Source: Bradyrhizobium sp. SZCCT0231 (GTDB lineage Bacteria > Pseudomonadota > Alphaproteobacteria > Rhizobiales > Xanthobacteraceae). From it: a stretch of DNA of 64,000 bases. Positions 36,857 to 46,447 of the stretch are shown here, piece after piece; position 1 is the stretch's first letter; every line of letters begins with the position of its first letter. The DNA lies in contig NZ_JAFCKP010000001.1 in assembly GCF_018130245.1 (NCBI RefSeq), positions 1,302,001 to 1,366,000 on the forward strand, written 5' to 3'. The position numbers were made by a program, and so were the translations under genes. The notes beneath the pieces were generated by a model. That model was given only the letters and a program-made list of their open reading frames with translations, did not search any database and was not told the origin of the DNA.

Positions 36857-37312
36857 TTACGGATAAGGCGTGCCGTCCTTGTGCAGGAAGCGGCCGTCGG
36901 ATGCCGGGCTCATCATGTCGATGTCGGAGCAGGTGATGAGGTCGGCTTGCGAGCGCGAGCCGACTTCAAGATAAACCGCCGTCACGCTCGACCTGTTGAT
37001 CATGTGATGGCCGTTGCCGCTTGCCTTGGGGAAGGCTGCGCAATCGCCGGCGCGCAGCACGGTTTCGCCGCCATCCTCGATCAGCGTCACCTCGCCTTCG
37101 AGGATGTAGACGAACTCGTCCTCGTGCGAATGCCAGTGCCGCTGGCTCGACCACCCGCCCGGCGGCAGGCGCATCAGGTTGATCCCGAAATCCGAGAGGC
37201 CGCCGGCATCACCGAGCCGCTGCCGGATGCGCTCGGCGCAAGGCGCGTTGAAGGGCGCAGGGTAGCCGGACCCCTTGCGAAGCGGCACGGCAGCGAGGTC
37301 GATCTTCGGCAT
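36857..37312 (-). CDS. cupin domain protein
   Basis: A 151-residue cupin. QRHWHSHEDEFVYILEGEVTLI is cupin motif 1 with two His and a Glu metal ligand set, and GDCAAFPKASGNGHHMIN is motif 2. Such proteins act as sugar-phosphate isomerase or dioxygenase-like enzymes or binders; no partner indicates which. GAGGGAAG before ATG 37312 sets the start. Confidence 0.85.
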   Translation of the reverse strand: MPKIDLAAVPLRKGSGYPAPFNAPCAERIRQRLGDAGGLSDFGINLMRLPPGGWSSQRHWHSHEDEFVYILEGEVTLIEDGGETVLRAGDCAAFPKASGNGHHMINRSSVTAVYLEVGSRSQADLITCSDIDMMSPASDGRFLHKDGTPYP

Positions 37313-37437
37313 GATGACTTCCCTCAGGTCGATGGCACATCGTGGAGCACATCGCGGTGAGCGGCAAGTCCGAGAACGCAGGGCGGCGACTGTGGGGAAC
37401 CGGCCGTTGCGGCTACAACGATCCGGGCCGAGCGGCT

Positions 37438-40400
37438 ATGCTGGATGCTCAAAAGACCCCGGAATATCTGCACGTGCTCTCTGACGTTCTCAAGCGCAAG
37501 TCGATCTACAGTTACTTCAGCCGAACGGCGATGGAGAAGGCAGTCACCTATCAGGCTCAGGGCCGCGTCTCGAACCTGAAGGTCAGCGACGACCTGAAAC
37601 ACGTCAGCGCCGCGGTACGCGGCAGCGGCTCGAACGGGTATCGCGTCGATATCGCCTTGGTGTTCAGCGGTGACGCGCTCACGGATCTCGATGGCGATTG
37701 CACTTGTCCGATGACCTACAATTGCAAGCATGTCGCCGCAACCCTGCTCGAGGCGCTGAGCGGGAAGGAGTCCCCGGCGACGCACACGCACGCCGCCCCT
37801 AGCGGCCCGACAGCCCCTCCGGTCCTCTCTTCCGAACTCACCAGCTGGATCGACAGCGTCGGCCGCGCGGCGCGCGGTGACGGGGCTGGAGCGGATCAGA
37901 GCCAGTGCCTGCTCTATTGCTTCAAGCCATCCGACCACGCGATGCCGCGGCTGAACCTGTCCCTGCGGTCCGTCCGCGTGCTCAAGGGCGGCGGCTTCGC
38001 CGACAGTTATACCAGCCCCATCCTCCACGAGTTCAAGGCTGTGCGGGCGCCGAAGTACTTTCGCGACGTCGACATCGACATCGTGACTCAAGCGGCGGCC
38101 GGCACCCGCAATTATTTCGAGCAGGGACCTTATGCGGAGGAACTGCTGAAGCGTATGGTCGCCACCGGCCGGGCATTCTGGCTGGACCACAAGCGAACCC
38201 CGTTGAAATGGGCAGACGCGCGGGAGGGCCGGATCGAATGGCAGTCGGCGGGAAAGCTCGGTCTCACCCCTCATCTCGTTCTGGATGGAGCGGTCGCGCT
38301 CAATGCGGAGCCGCCGGTCTATATCGATGAGGCCGCCGGCCTGATCGGGGTGGCGCATTTGGGCCTGCCGCCCCGACTGGCCTTCCAATTTCTGTCGGCT
38401 CCGGCCATTCCGCGTGCGCAGGTGGAGGAAGTCTCGCGCCGCCTCAGCCAGAAGCTTCCCGAGCTTCATCATGGCCTCTTGCCGGCGCAGCCGACCGTTG
38501 CGGTGACGATCGAAGAGGACCCCCGGCCGGTGCTGCGGCTGCGGCGAGGTCACCTCGCCAGCTACTACTATCACGCGAGCGGCGGGGCCCAGGAGCGCGG
38601 GCAGGCGGCCGTCGCCAGCCTCGGATTCCACTATGGCGGATTCGATATCGATCCGACCCAGCGCGCGAGCCGGGTGGAGCTGTTTCAGGCGGGCAAGTTG
38701 TTTGCGATCACGCGGCGACAAGGCAAGGAAAAGCAGGCACGCAAGCGGCTGGCAGATGTCGGTCTTCGCGATGCGAGGGCAGTTCTGCCGACGCTCGATT
38801 TCCGTCATGCCGCGGACCTCACGCTGAGCGACCAGGCCGACTGGTTCGACTTTCTCGCGCAGCATGCCGGCCAGTTGCGGTCGGAAGGTTACGAGATCCT
38901 GGTCGACGACGATTTTCCGTACCGGCTCGCGGACTCCTCCGGCGACTTCGATGCCGTGCTGGAATCGAGCGGTATCGACTGGTTCGAGCTGGCGCTCGGC
39001 ATCGACATCGATGGCGAGCGCCAAGACCTCGCCCCGCACATCGCCGCTCTGGTCTCGGCGCCCGACTTCACGCCAGACCGGTTGAGACAACTCGCAGACA
39101 AGGGCGAGCGGTTTTATCTGCCGCTGACTGACGGCCGCAAGCTGTCACTGGCTGCCGATCGCTTCCTTCCCTTGGTGCTGGCGCTGCATAGCCTGCACCT
39201 GAGCGGCAGTCTCGCAGGAGGTTCGAAGAAGATCAGGCTGTCGCAAATGGAGATCGTTCCCCTGCTGGGAGTGGAGAACGAGAGCTTCGTTTTTCGTGGG
39301 GCCGACAATCTTCGTCGCCTCGCCAACCTGCTTCAGCTGCGGGGACTGACCGCGCCCGACCTTCCGCCGACGTTCCGTGCGACGCTTCGACCCTATCAAG
39401 CCCAGGGCGTGGCCTGGCTCGACCTGCTCCGCGAGAGCGGATTGGGCGGAGTCCTGGCCGACGACATGGGTCTTGGCAAGACAATTCAGATCCTGGCGTT
39501 GATCGCGCTGGAAAAGCAGCGAGGGCGGCTCGCCAGTCCCGCGCTGGTCGTCGCGCCGACCAGCCTGATGACCAACTGGTCGGCCGAGGCCCAGAAATTT
39601 GCGCCGGATTTGAAGGTACTCGTGCTCCAGGGGCCCGACCGCAAGGAGAGGTTCGCGGCCATTGCCGAGCATGATCTCGTGCTGACGACATATCCTTTGA
39701 TCTCGCGGGATCGGGAGGTGCTTCTGACGCGGGAATGGCACATCGCCGTGCTGGACGAAGCGCAGACCGTCAAGAATCCGGACGCCGCCACCACTCGCCG
39801 GTTGCGCGACGTCAAGGCGGCGCACCGCTTCTGCCTCACCGGCACGCCGATGGAAAATCATCTCGGCGAGCTGTGGTCGATCATGAGCTTCGCTAGTCCA
39901 GGCTATCTCGGGGACAAGGCGGCGTTCGCGCGCCAATGGCGCACGCCGATCGAGAAGCGCGGTGACAAGGTTCGTGCCGCAACGCTGGCGCAGCGGGTCA
40001 GACCCTTCCTGTTGCGTCGGACCAAGGCTGAAGTCGCCACGGAGCTGCCCGCCAAGAGCGAGATTTTGGAGACGATCGTGCTCGAAGGCCCGCAGCGCGA
40101 CCTCTACGATTCGATCAGGCTGTCGATGTCGCGCAAGGTCCGCGAAGCCATTGCTGCCCGCGGTCTCGCCAAGAGCCACATCGTGGTTCTGGAAGCCCTG
40201 CTGAGAATGCGGCAGGCCTGTTGCGATCCGGCGCTGCTGAAGTTGCGGGACGGCGTCGAGCGGCCGTCGGCCAAGTTGGAACGTCTCCTCGAAATGGTCG
40301 AGGAACTCGTGAGCGAAGGGCGTAAGATCATTGTCTTTTCGCAGTTCACCTCCATGCTGGATCTGATCAGGAAGCGCTTCGAAGACGACGGCCTGCACTA

Positions 40401-40773
40401 CAGCCTCCTCACAGGCGATACCAAGGACCGCAAGACGGCGATCGAAGCCTTTCAGAACGGAGCGGCGGAGGTGTTCCTGGTCAGTCTGAAGGCGGGTGGG
40501 GTGGGCCTCAATCTCACCGCCGCCGACACCGTGATCATCTTCGATCCCTGGTGGAATCCTGCCGTCGAGGAACAGGCCATCGATCGTGCCTACCGGATCG
40601 GGCAAGACAAGGCGGTGTTCGTCTACAGACTTGTCGCCACCGGCACGATCGAGGAGAAGATGGACGAGCTCAAGGCCCGCAAGCGGGCTCTGGCCGACAG
40701 CCTGTTCGAACGCGATGGACGGATCGCCTCGGCGCTCACCGAGGACGACGTCAAGGCCTTGTTCGAGGCTTGA
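37438..40773 (+). CDS. SWIM zinc-finger SNF2/RapA-type helicase
   Basis: A 1,111-residue ATPase. DCTCPMTYNCKHVAATLLE (about residues 84-102) is a SWIM zinc finger (CxCx6CxH). The SNF2 core begins FRPYQAQGVAWL-like sequence with DDMGLGKT (Walker A near residue 676-682), VLDEAQTVKNP (DEAQ box) and LTGTPMENHLGELWS. The C-terminal helicase half has IIVFSQFTSMLDLI, SLKAGGVGLNLTAADTVI and DRAYRIGQDK. It translocates on double-stranded DNA, remodelling nucleoprotein; the cellular target is unknown. ATG 37438 is inferred; an upstream in-frame codon at 37342 would add 32 residues. Confidence 0.9.
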   Translation: MLDAQKTPEYLHVLSDVLKRKSIYSYFSRTAMEKAVTYQAQGRVSNLKVSDDLKHVSAAVRGSGSNGYRVDIALVFSGDALTDLDGDCTCPMTYNCKHVAATLLEALSGKESPATHTHAAPSGPTAPPVLSSELTSWIDSVGRAARGDGAGADQSQCLLYCFKPSDHAMPRLNLSLRSVRVLKGGGFADSYTSPILHEFKAVRAPKYFRDVDIDIVTQAAAGTRNYFEQGPYAEELLKRMVATGRAFWLDHKRTPLKWADAREGRIEWQSAGKLGLTPHLVLDGAVALNAEPPVYIDEAAGLIGVAHLGLPPRLAFQFLSAPAIPRAQVEEVSRRLSQKLPELHHGLLPAQPTVAVTIEEDPRPVLRLRRGHLASYYYHASGGAQERGQAAVASLGFHYGGFDIDPTQRASRVELFQAGKLFAITRRQGKEKQARKRLADVGLRDARAVLPTLDFRHAADLTLSDQADWFDFLAQHAGQLRSEGYEILVDDDFPYRLADSSGDFDAVLESSGIDWFELALGIDIDGERQDLAPHIAALVSAPDFTPDRLRQLADKGERFYLPLTDGRKLSLAADRFLPLVLALHSLHLSGSLAGGSKKIRLSQMEIVPLLGVENESFVFRGADNLRRLANLLQLRGLTAPDLPPTFRATLRPYQAQGVAWLDLLRESGLGGVLADDMGLGKTIQILALIALEKQRGRLASPALVVAPTSLMTNWSAEAQKFAPDLKVLVLQGPDRKERFAAIAEHDLVLTTYPLISRDREVLLTREWHIAVLDEAQTVKNPDAATTRRLRDVKAAHRFCLTGTPMENHLGELWSIMSFASPGYLGDKAAFARQWRTPIEKRGDKVRAATLAQRVRPFLLRRTKAEVATELPAKSEILETIVLEGPQRDLYDSIRLSMSRKVREAIAARGLAKSHIVVLEALLRMRQACCDPALLKLRDGVERPSAKLERLLEMVEELVSEGRKIIVFSQFTSMLDLIRKRFEDDGLHYSLLTGDTKDRKTAIEAFQNGAAEVFLVSLKAGGVGLNLTAADTVIIFDPWWNPAVEEQAIDRAYRIGQDKAVFVYRLVATGTIEEKMDELKARKRALADSLFERDGRIASALTEDDVKALFEA

Positions 40774-41071
40774 CCGAGCGCGGCGCCGCGGTGAGCGCGG
40801 GCCGGCGTTGGCCTCTGGGGCCTGATGCTCTCGAATAGGGGATCATGCCATAGTGCCGGTGTTTTGCCCGACAGGTCAAATCGCGCCCTGACACTGCAAA
40901 TGACCGTCCTCGTAAGTCATTGATCCCGCTGGTGCCGGCTACTGTGCATGGGGTTGTTTTTTCATTTCTTGCTTCAGCTCACAAAAGCGTGCGGCAAAAA
41001 TGACGTCCCTCTTGTCGGCCGGCGCAGTTCCCATTCGTCCTCCATTCAGACAGACCTGACGGGAGACCGAG
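40774..41071. other. gene-less stretch of 298 bases
   Basis: No frame looks coding. The left half is GC-rich, and the middle has a T-rich run (TTGTTTTTTCATTTCTTG near 40952). It must contain the promoter of the MFS gene at 41072, but I see no convincing -35/-10 pair. Confidence 0.5.
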
Positions 41072-42292
41072 ATGACTTCCTCCAATTATCGCTGGGTGAT
41101 CGTCGCCGCCGGCGGCTTGCTTGGCTGCGTCGCGATCGGTGGCATGTTTTCGCTGCCGGTGTTCCTGCAGCCGATCGCAAAGGACACCGGGTGGTCGGTG
41201 ACCGGCATCTCCAGCGCGATGACGATCGGCTTTCTGGCGATGGCCTTCACCAGCATGGCCTGGGGCACGGCGACGGACAGGTTCGGGCCGCTGCCGGTGG
41301 TGCTGACGGGATCGACCGTGCTTGCGCTCAGCCTGCTCGCGGCGAGCCACGCCACCTCGCTGATCGTGTTCCAGGTCGTGTTCGGCCTCCTGGTCGGCGC
41401 GGCCTGTGCGGCGATCTTCGCGCCGATGATGGCGACCGTCACCGGCTGGTTCGACACGAATCGCGGCCTTGCGGTGTCGCTGGTCTCGGCCGGCATGGGC
41501 ATGGCGCCGATGACGATGTCGCCGCTGGCGGCCTGGCTCGTCTCCGGCCACGACTGGCGCACCTCGATGCAGATCATCGCGCTCGTGGTCGGCGCCATCA
41601 TGATCCCGGTCTCCTTCCTGGTGCGCCGTCCGCCGGCACTCGTGCAGGCAGCGGCCGCACCGGCGGGCGAGGGCGCTGGGCAGAGCGAGATGTCGATGGG
41701 TGAGGCGCTGCGCTCGCCGCAATTCCTCATTTTGCTTGCCACCAACTTCTTCTGCTGCGCGACGCATTCCGGCCCGATCATCCACACCGTCAGCTATGCG
41801 GTGAGCTGCGGCATCCCGCTGGTCGCGGCGGTGACGATCTACAGCATCGAGGGGTTTGCCGGCCTCGGCGGGCGCATCGCCTTCGGCCTGATGGGCGACC
41901 GCTTCGGCGCCAAGCGCGTGCTGGTCTCGGGCCTCCTGCTGCAGGCGTTCGGCGCGCTCGCCTATGTCTTCGCGCACCAGCTCACGACGTTCTATGCGGT
42001 CGGCGCGATCTTCGGCTTCATCTATGCCGGCACCATGCCGCTCTACGCCGTGCTCATCCGCGAGAACTTTCCGCTCAAGATGATGGGCACGGTGATCGGC
42101 GGCACGGCGATGGCCGGCAGCCTCGGCATGGCGACCGGCCCGCTCGCCGGCGGCCTGATCTACGACGCCTTCTCCAGCTACGCCTGGCTCTACATCGCCT
42201 CCTGGGCGATGGGCCTGGGTGCCTTCCTGATGGCGATGACGTTCCGCCCCTTCGCAAAGCCGCAAGGCGAGGTGGCGCCGGCGGCGGCGTGA
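41072..42292 (+). CDS. MFS transporter, monocarboxylate/oxalate-formate antiporter-like
   Basis: A 406-residue protein with about 12 hydrophobic helices. GMFSLPVFLQPIAKDTGWS in the first helix, WGTATDRFGPLPVVL in the A-loop and VSAGMGMAPMTMSPLAAWLV in helix 5 are typical of the OFA/MCP-like branch, which moves organic acids. Substrate cannot be told. GGGAG precedes the ATG. Confidence 0.87.
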   Translation: MTSSNYRWVIVAAGGLLGCVAIGGMFSLPVFLQPIAKDTGWSVTGISSAMTIGFLAMAFTSMAWGTATDRFGPLPVVLTGSTVLALSLLAASHATSLIVFQVVFGLLVGAACAAIFAPMMATVTGWFDTNRGLAVSLVSAGMGMAPMTMSPLAAWLVSGHDWRTSMQIIALVVGAIMIPVSFLVRRPPALVQAAAAPAGEGAGQSEMSMGEALRSPQFLILLATNFFCCATHSGPIIHTVSYAVSCGIPLVAAVTIYSIEGFAGLGGRIAFGLMGDRFGAKRVLVSGLLLQAFGALAYVFAHQLTTFYAVGAIFGFIYAGTMPLYAVLIRENFPLKMMGTVIGGTAMAGSLGMATGPLAGGLIYDAFSSYAWLYIASWAMGLGAFLMAMTFRPFAKPQGEVAPAAA

Positions 42293-42300
42293 AATCACCT

Positions 42301-42373
42301 CGTAGCCCGCATGAGCGTAGCGACATGCGGGATCGCGCGACGCCCGGGTGTCGCTTCGCACACCCGGGCTACG
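42301..42373. repeat. intergenic inverted repeat, CGTAGCCCG family
   Basis: CGTAGCCCG is mirrored by CGGGCTACG at the far end, with inner hairpins GCATGAGCGTAGCGACATGC and CCCGGGTGTCGCTTCGCACACCCGGG. A two-hairpin element between convergent genes. Confidence 0.75.
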
Positions 42374-42387
42374 TCATCGGCCCCGCA

Positions 42388-43260
42388 TCAGAGGCGCTTC
42401 TCGAAGAAGAGGTCCGGATAGGGATCATCGTTGAAGCGCGGGATCTCGCGCCAGCCCGTGCTGCGATAGAGCTGACCGGCTTCGGGCAGCGCGCTGTTGG
42501 TGTCGAGCCGCAACAGCGTGATGCCGAGCTCGCGCGCAGCGCTCTCGGCCGCATCCATCAGCCGCCGGCCGAGCCGCAACCCGCGTGCAGCGGGCGCGAC
42601 CCACAGCCGCTTGATCTCGGCGTAGCCGTGATCGGTACCCTTCAAGCCGACGCAGCCGATCGGCAGCGTGTCCGACATCGCAACGAGGAATGCGCCGCGC
42701 GGGCGGCGCATGTCCTTGGCGTCGGGGTCGCGTGACAGCGAGACGTCAAAGCCTTGGCTGAAGCGGCGGCCGAGCTCGGCATAGTACTCGCCGAGGCAGT
42801 AGCGGGCTTCCTCGCCGCGCGGATCCATCTCGTCCAGCGAGATGCGCTCGCGCGTCAGTGCGGAGGCGATCAGGTCCATCGCCGCCAGCAGCGCCTCGCG
42901 TTGCGAAGGTTGAGCGAGGAGGCCTTCGGCCTGTGCGTTCGACAGCGCCTCGTAGGCCGCGAATTCGCGACGGCCCGCCCGCGTGAGCTTTGCCATGCGC
43001 CGGCGCGCATCGTCCTCGCGCGCGGCGGTCTCGATCAGCCCTTCGTCCTCGAGGCTGCGAAGCAGCCGGCTCATCAACCCGGAATCGAGACCGAGATAGT
43101 CGCGGATCTCCGCCACGTCCGAGCGCCCGTGTCCGATCGCATTGAGCACGCGCGCCGCCCCGAGCGGCCGGCCGCGCCCGAGGAACGAGCCGTCGAGTGC
43201 TCCGACAGCGGAAGTGACGGCGCGGTTGAAGCGGCGGACGCGGGCAACGGGGTCGAGCAT
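42388..43260 (-). CDS. MarR-GNAT fusion: winged-helix regulator with acetyltransferase domain
   Basis: A 290-residue fusion. Residues 1 to about 140 are MarR (GAARVLNAIGHGRSDVAEIRDYLGLDSGLMSRLLRSLEDEGL then DARRRMAKLTRAG). Residues 150-290 are GNAT, with IKRLWVAPAARGLRLGRRLMDAAE as the acetyl-CoA loop and LYRSTGWREI at the end. The fusion is a recognised architecture in actinobacteria and proteobacteria. It probably regulates itself through the palindrome a few bases before its ATG, and could sense acetyl-CoA or acetylate a small effector. Confidence 0.9.
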   Translation of the reverse strand: MLDPVARVRRFNRAVTSAVGALDGSFLGRGRPLGAARVLNAIGHGRSDVAEIRDYLGLDSGLMSRLLRSLEDEGLIETAAREDDARRRMAKLTRAGRREFAAYEALSNAQAEGLLAQPSQREALLAAMDLIASALTRERISLDEMDPRGEEARYCLGEYYAELGRRFSQGFDVSLSRDPDAKDMRRPRGAFLVAMSDTLPIGCVGLKGTDHGYAEIKRLWVAPAARGLRLGRRLMDAAESAARELGITLLRLDTNSALPEAGQLYRSTGWREIPRFNDDPYPDLFFEKRL

Positions 43261-43265
43261 GATGT

Positions 43266-43279
43266 CTGACTTTAGTCAG
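43266..43279. promoter_or_regulatory. palindrome before the MarR-GNAT gene
   Basis: CTGACTTTAGTCAG, 6-base perfect arms around TT, lies 5 bases before the ATG. It is a candidate autoregulatory operator. Confidence 0.6.
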
Positions 43280-43412
43280 GTATCGCGGCTTGTCAATCGA
43301 GCGAGAGCTGATCGAGTTGCAGTTGCGCGCTTCATTGTGAGTTGTTCCCATGCCGCGAGCCGCTACCATGCGCTCACTCGGGGAGTTCGGGTCTACAGCA
43401 AGCGGAGGCGAC

Positions 43413-45077
43413 ATGAGCGGCCAGCAACGCAAAGCGAAGGGATCGGATCTGTTCGTCGCGGCACTGGAGAATGAAGGTGTCGACCGCATCTTCGGCATTC
43501 CCGGCGAAGAGAATCTCGATCTGGTCGAATCGCTGCGCGCCTCCAGGATCGAGCTGGTCCTGACCCGGCACGAGCAGGCCGCCGCCTTCATGGCCGCCAC
43601 ACATGGACGGCTGACGGGCAAGCCCGGGGTTTGCCTGTCGACGCTCGGCCCCGGTGCTCTCAACCTGTCGACCGGCGCCGCCTATGCGCATCTCGGTGCG
43701 ATGCCGATGATTCTGATCACCGGCCAGAAGCCGATCATGAGCAGCCGGCAGGCCCGCTTTCAGATCGTGGACGTGGTCGCAACCATGAAGCCGCTGACGA
43801 AGCTGTCGCGGCAGATCGTCAGCGCCTCCAGCATCCCGACCGTGGTGCGCGATGCGTTCCGCGCGGCGATGGAGGAGCGTCCCGGGCCGGTGCATCTCGA
43901 ACTGCCCGAGGACATCGCGGGTGACGAGGTGCCCGATGTCCCGGTGATCCCCGTCCATCCGATCGAAATCCCGGTTGCCCATCGCGCCGCGCTCGACCGC
44001 GCCGCCGAGATGATCGTGGCCGCAAGGCGCCCGCTGGTGATGATGGGGGCCGCGACCAGCCGGCCGCGGTCGACGCATGGCATCGCAAGCTTCGTGCGGC
44101 GGACCGGCATTCCGTTCTTCACCACGCAGATGGGCAAGGGGACCGTGCCCGGCGGCACCAATCTCTACATGGGCACTGCGGCGCTGTCGGAGCGCGACTA
44201 CGTCCACGACGCGATCGACGCTGCCGACCTGATCGTCGCCATCGGCCACGATCCCGTCGAGAAGCCCCCCTTCATCATGGGCCCCTCGGGCCCGAAGGTC
44301 ATTCACGTCAGCTACACGCCGGCGAGCGTCGAGCAGGTCTATTTCCCCGATGCCGAGGTCGTCGGGGACGTCGGCCCGAGCCTGGAGCTGCTGGCGGATC
44401 GGCTCGAAGGCAAGCTGCCGCAGGCCGCGGCGCTGCTCCCGCTCCGCGAGGAGATCCTGAAGCACATCGCCGATCGAGCCACCGAAGCGCGCTGGCCGCC
44501 GACGCCGCAGCGCATCGTGCACGACATCCGCCAGGTGATCCCGGAGAACGGCATCGTCGCGCTCGACAACGGCATGTACAAGATCTGGTTCGCGCGCAAC
44601 TACCGCACCCGCGTCGCCAACACGCTCCTGCTCGACAACGCGCTGGCGACCATGGGCGCCGGCCTGCCGTCGGCGATGATGGCGGCCATGCTCTATCCCG
44701 ACCGCCGCGTGCTTGCGGTTGCCGGCGACGGCGGCTTCATGATGAACAGCCAGGAGATGGAGACGGCGGTCCGCCTCAAGCTCAATCTGGTCGTGCTGGT
44801 GCTGGAGGACAACGCCTACGGCATGATCCGCTGGAAGCAGGCCGTCGATCACTTCGCTGACTACGGCATGACGTTTGGCAATCCGGATTTCGCGCTGTAC
44901 GCCAAATCGTACGGGGCCAAGGGGCACCGTATCGCGAGCATCGACAGCTTTGGCCCGACGCTCGAGGCGGCTTTCAAGGAGGGCGGCGTGCACCTGGTCT
45001 CGATCCCGATCGACTATTCCGAGAATGTGCGGGTGCTGGTCGACGAGCTGCGCGCGCACGAGAAATCGAAGGCGTGA
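43413..45077 (+). CDS. ThDP-dependent acetolactate synthase-type enzyme
   Basis: A 554-residue thiamine-diphosphate enzyme. LVLTRHEQAAAFMA carries the cofactor-activating glutamate, FGIPGEENLDLVESL the N-terminal domain signature, and GDGGFMMNSQEMETAVRLKLN the ThDP/Mg motif GDG...N. It is close to the catabolic AlsS-type acetolactate synthases, but oxalyl-CoA decarboxylase-like or glyoxylate carboligase-like roles remain possible. GGAGG before ATG 43413 supports the start. Confidence 0.85.
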   Translation: MSGQQRKAKGSDLFVAALENEGVDRIFGIPGEENLDLVESLRASRIELVLTRHEQAAAFMAATHGRLTGKPGVCLSTLGPGALNLSTGAAYAHLGAMPMILITGQKPIMSSRQARFQIVDVVATMKPLTKLSRQIVSASSIPTVVRDAFRAAMEERPGPVHLELPEDIAGDEVPDVPVIPVHPIEIPVAHRAALDRAAEMIVAARRPLVMMGAATSRPRSTHGIASFVRRTGIPFFTTQMGKGTVPGGTNLYMGTAALSERDYVHDAIDAADLIVAIGHDPVEKPPFIMGPSGPKVIHVSYTPASVEQVYFPDAEVVGDVGPSLELLADRLEGKLPQAAALLPLREEILKHIADRATEARWPPTPQRIVHDIRQVIPENGIVALDNGMYKIWFARNYRTRVANTLLLDNALATMGAGLPSAMMAAMLYPDRRVLAVAGDGGFMMNSQEMETAVRLKLNLVVLVLEDNAYGMIRWKQAVDHFADYGMTFGNPDFALYAKSYGAKGHRIASIDSFGPTLEAAFKEGGVHLVSIPIDYSENVRVLVDELRAHEKSKA

Positions 45078-45090
45078 AAGCTATGATCTC

Positions 45091-45255
45091 GTGCCCCGGA
45101 CGCAGTGCAGCGCCTCTTGGCGGTGCGCTGCAGAGCCGGGGCCCATGTATCAGCGAACGCCGTGGCTTCCTGGGTCCCGGCTCTGCGCAGCAACGCCACA
45201 AGCGCGTTTACGCGCGTCTTCGACACGCTATGGCGTTGCTGCGCGTCCGGGACAC
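45091..45255. repeat. intergenic inverted repeat, GTGCCCCGGACGC family
   Basis: GTGCCCCGGACGCAG at the left is mirrored by CTGCGCGTCCGGGACAC at the right, with inner CGGGGCCCATG, GGGTCCCGG and CGCAGCAACGCCA arms. It is the longest element in the window, about 165 bases, and may be a degenerate miniature mobile element. Confidence 0.65.
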
Positions 45256-45333
45256 GGGAGGAACAACCACGCTTGTTTCGAACGTCACAATGCCCGACAC
45301 TCCCAATCACTCAACCAACCACAGGACTATGAA

Positions 45334-45681
45334 ATGACTCGCGTTCGTTGTGTCACCGAGATGGGCATGGGCGTCGACGTCCACGGCAGGGATGCCACCA
45401 AGGCGGCGAAGCGCGCGGTGTCGGATGCGATCAGGCATTCGAGCCTCGGCTTCTTCCGGATGATCGGCAAGACCGCGAACGACATGTTCGTCGATGTCAC
45501 GATCGGAGTGCCCAACCCCGAGGCGGTGGACAAGGAAGCCGTCGCCAAGGAGCTGCCTTACGGCACCGTGACCGTCACCGCGGTCAAGGGCGGGCTCGAG
45601 ATCCCCTCGGCCACGGAAGTCGCCAACGATCCCATCCTCATTGCCAATGCTGCCGTCATCGTCAGCTTCGACAAGGACTAG
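45334..45681 (+). CDS. Lin0512 family protein
   Basis: A 115-residue protein. VRCVTEMGMGVDVHGRDATKAAKRAVSDAIRHSSLGF is the signature of the Lin0512 family (beta-alpha-beta dimer), whose function is unknown. The next gene starts 5 bases downstream, so the pair is co-transcribed, possibly with the ThDP enzyme. Confidence 0.85.
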   Translation: MTRVRCVTEMGMGVDVHGRDATKAAKRAVSDAIRHSSLGFFRMIGKTANDMFVDVTIGVPNPEAVDKEAVAKELPYGTVTVTAVKGGLEIPSATEVANDPILIANAAVIVSFDKD

Positions 45682-45685
45682 GCCG

Positions 45686-46378
45686 GTGTCCGACAGCGAT
45701 GAGGCGCTGCTGGATCGCCCGATCTGGAGCGCGTTGACGACGAGCCAGAGGCACCTGGCGGAGGGTGGCACGCAAGCGCTGCGCTATCCCGTGGATATGA
45801 CGCCCTTCGGCGACATGGTCGACATGTCCGCCGCAAGCTTTGCCGCGCTCGGCGATTTGCTGTCCGGCACTCAGGTCGCCGCGCTGTTCACGCCAGAGCC
45901 GGTCGAAGTCCCCAGCGGCTTCAAGGTGGTGCTCGCCGAGACCGGTGAGCAGATGATCGGCTCGCCCGCCGACAGCCCGCTTCGCGAGGCCGAGATCGTC
46001 ACATTGGGGGCTGCCGACGTTCCCGCCATGATGGCGCTGACGGAGCTGACCAAGCCCGGTCCATTCGCGCTGCGTACCCATGAGCTCGGCACTTTCCTCG
46101 GCATCCGAGCCGGCGGCGCATTGGTCGCGATGACGGGGGAGCGGATGAAGCCGGGAAGGTTCGTCGAGATGACGGCCGTCTGCGTGCATCCGGACTATCG
46201 CGGGCGCGGCTATGCACAGGCGCTACTCGCGGCGGTCGCGCGTCGGATCGAAGCGCGCGGCGAAATTCCGTTCCTGCACGTGTTTTCGAACAATACGTCC
46301 GCGATTGCGCTGTACCAGCGGCAGGGAATGAAAATCCGTCGCCGCCTGTACGTCACCGCGCTCATGAAACAGGGATGA
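45686..46378 (+). CDS. GNAT family N-acetyltransferase
   Basis: A 230-residue GNAT protein. VCVHPDYRGRGYAQALLAAVARRI is the acetyl-CoA binding loop, followed by LHVFSNNTSAIALYQRQGM. The N-terminal half (WSALTTSQRHLA) is the extra region of a FR47-like subgroup. GTG 45686 with AAGGAC upstream is taken as the start. Confidence 0.85.
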   Translation: MSDSDEALLDRPIWSALTTSQRHLAEGGTQALRYPVDMTPFGDMVDMSAASFAALGDLLSGTQVAALFTPEPVEVPSGFKVVLAETGEQMIGSPADSPLREAEIVTLGAADVPAMMALTELTKPGPFALRTHELGTFLGIRAGGALVAMTGERMKPGRFVEMTAVCVHPDYRGRGYAQALLAAVARRIEARGEIPFLHVFSNNTSAIALYQRQGMKIRRRLYVTALMKQG

Positions 46379-46447
46379 GCCGCGCGGTAGGCTTCATATC
46401 CCAGGAAATCGCGCTATATCGATCCCAACCAGAATTGGGGGAGACAC

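Noticed and set aside
36041-37360. Single 439-codon frame through tetR end, DUF308 gene and cupin
   Set aside because: It only reads the first 40 codons of the DUF308 gene in the right frame; the rest is out of frame or antisense.
40979-42361. 460-codon minus-strand frame across the MFS gene
   Set aside because: His-, Arg- and Asp-rich antisense shadow of the well-supported MFS transporter.
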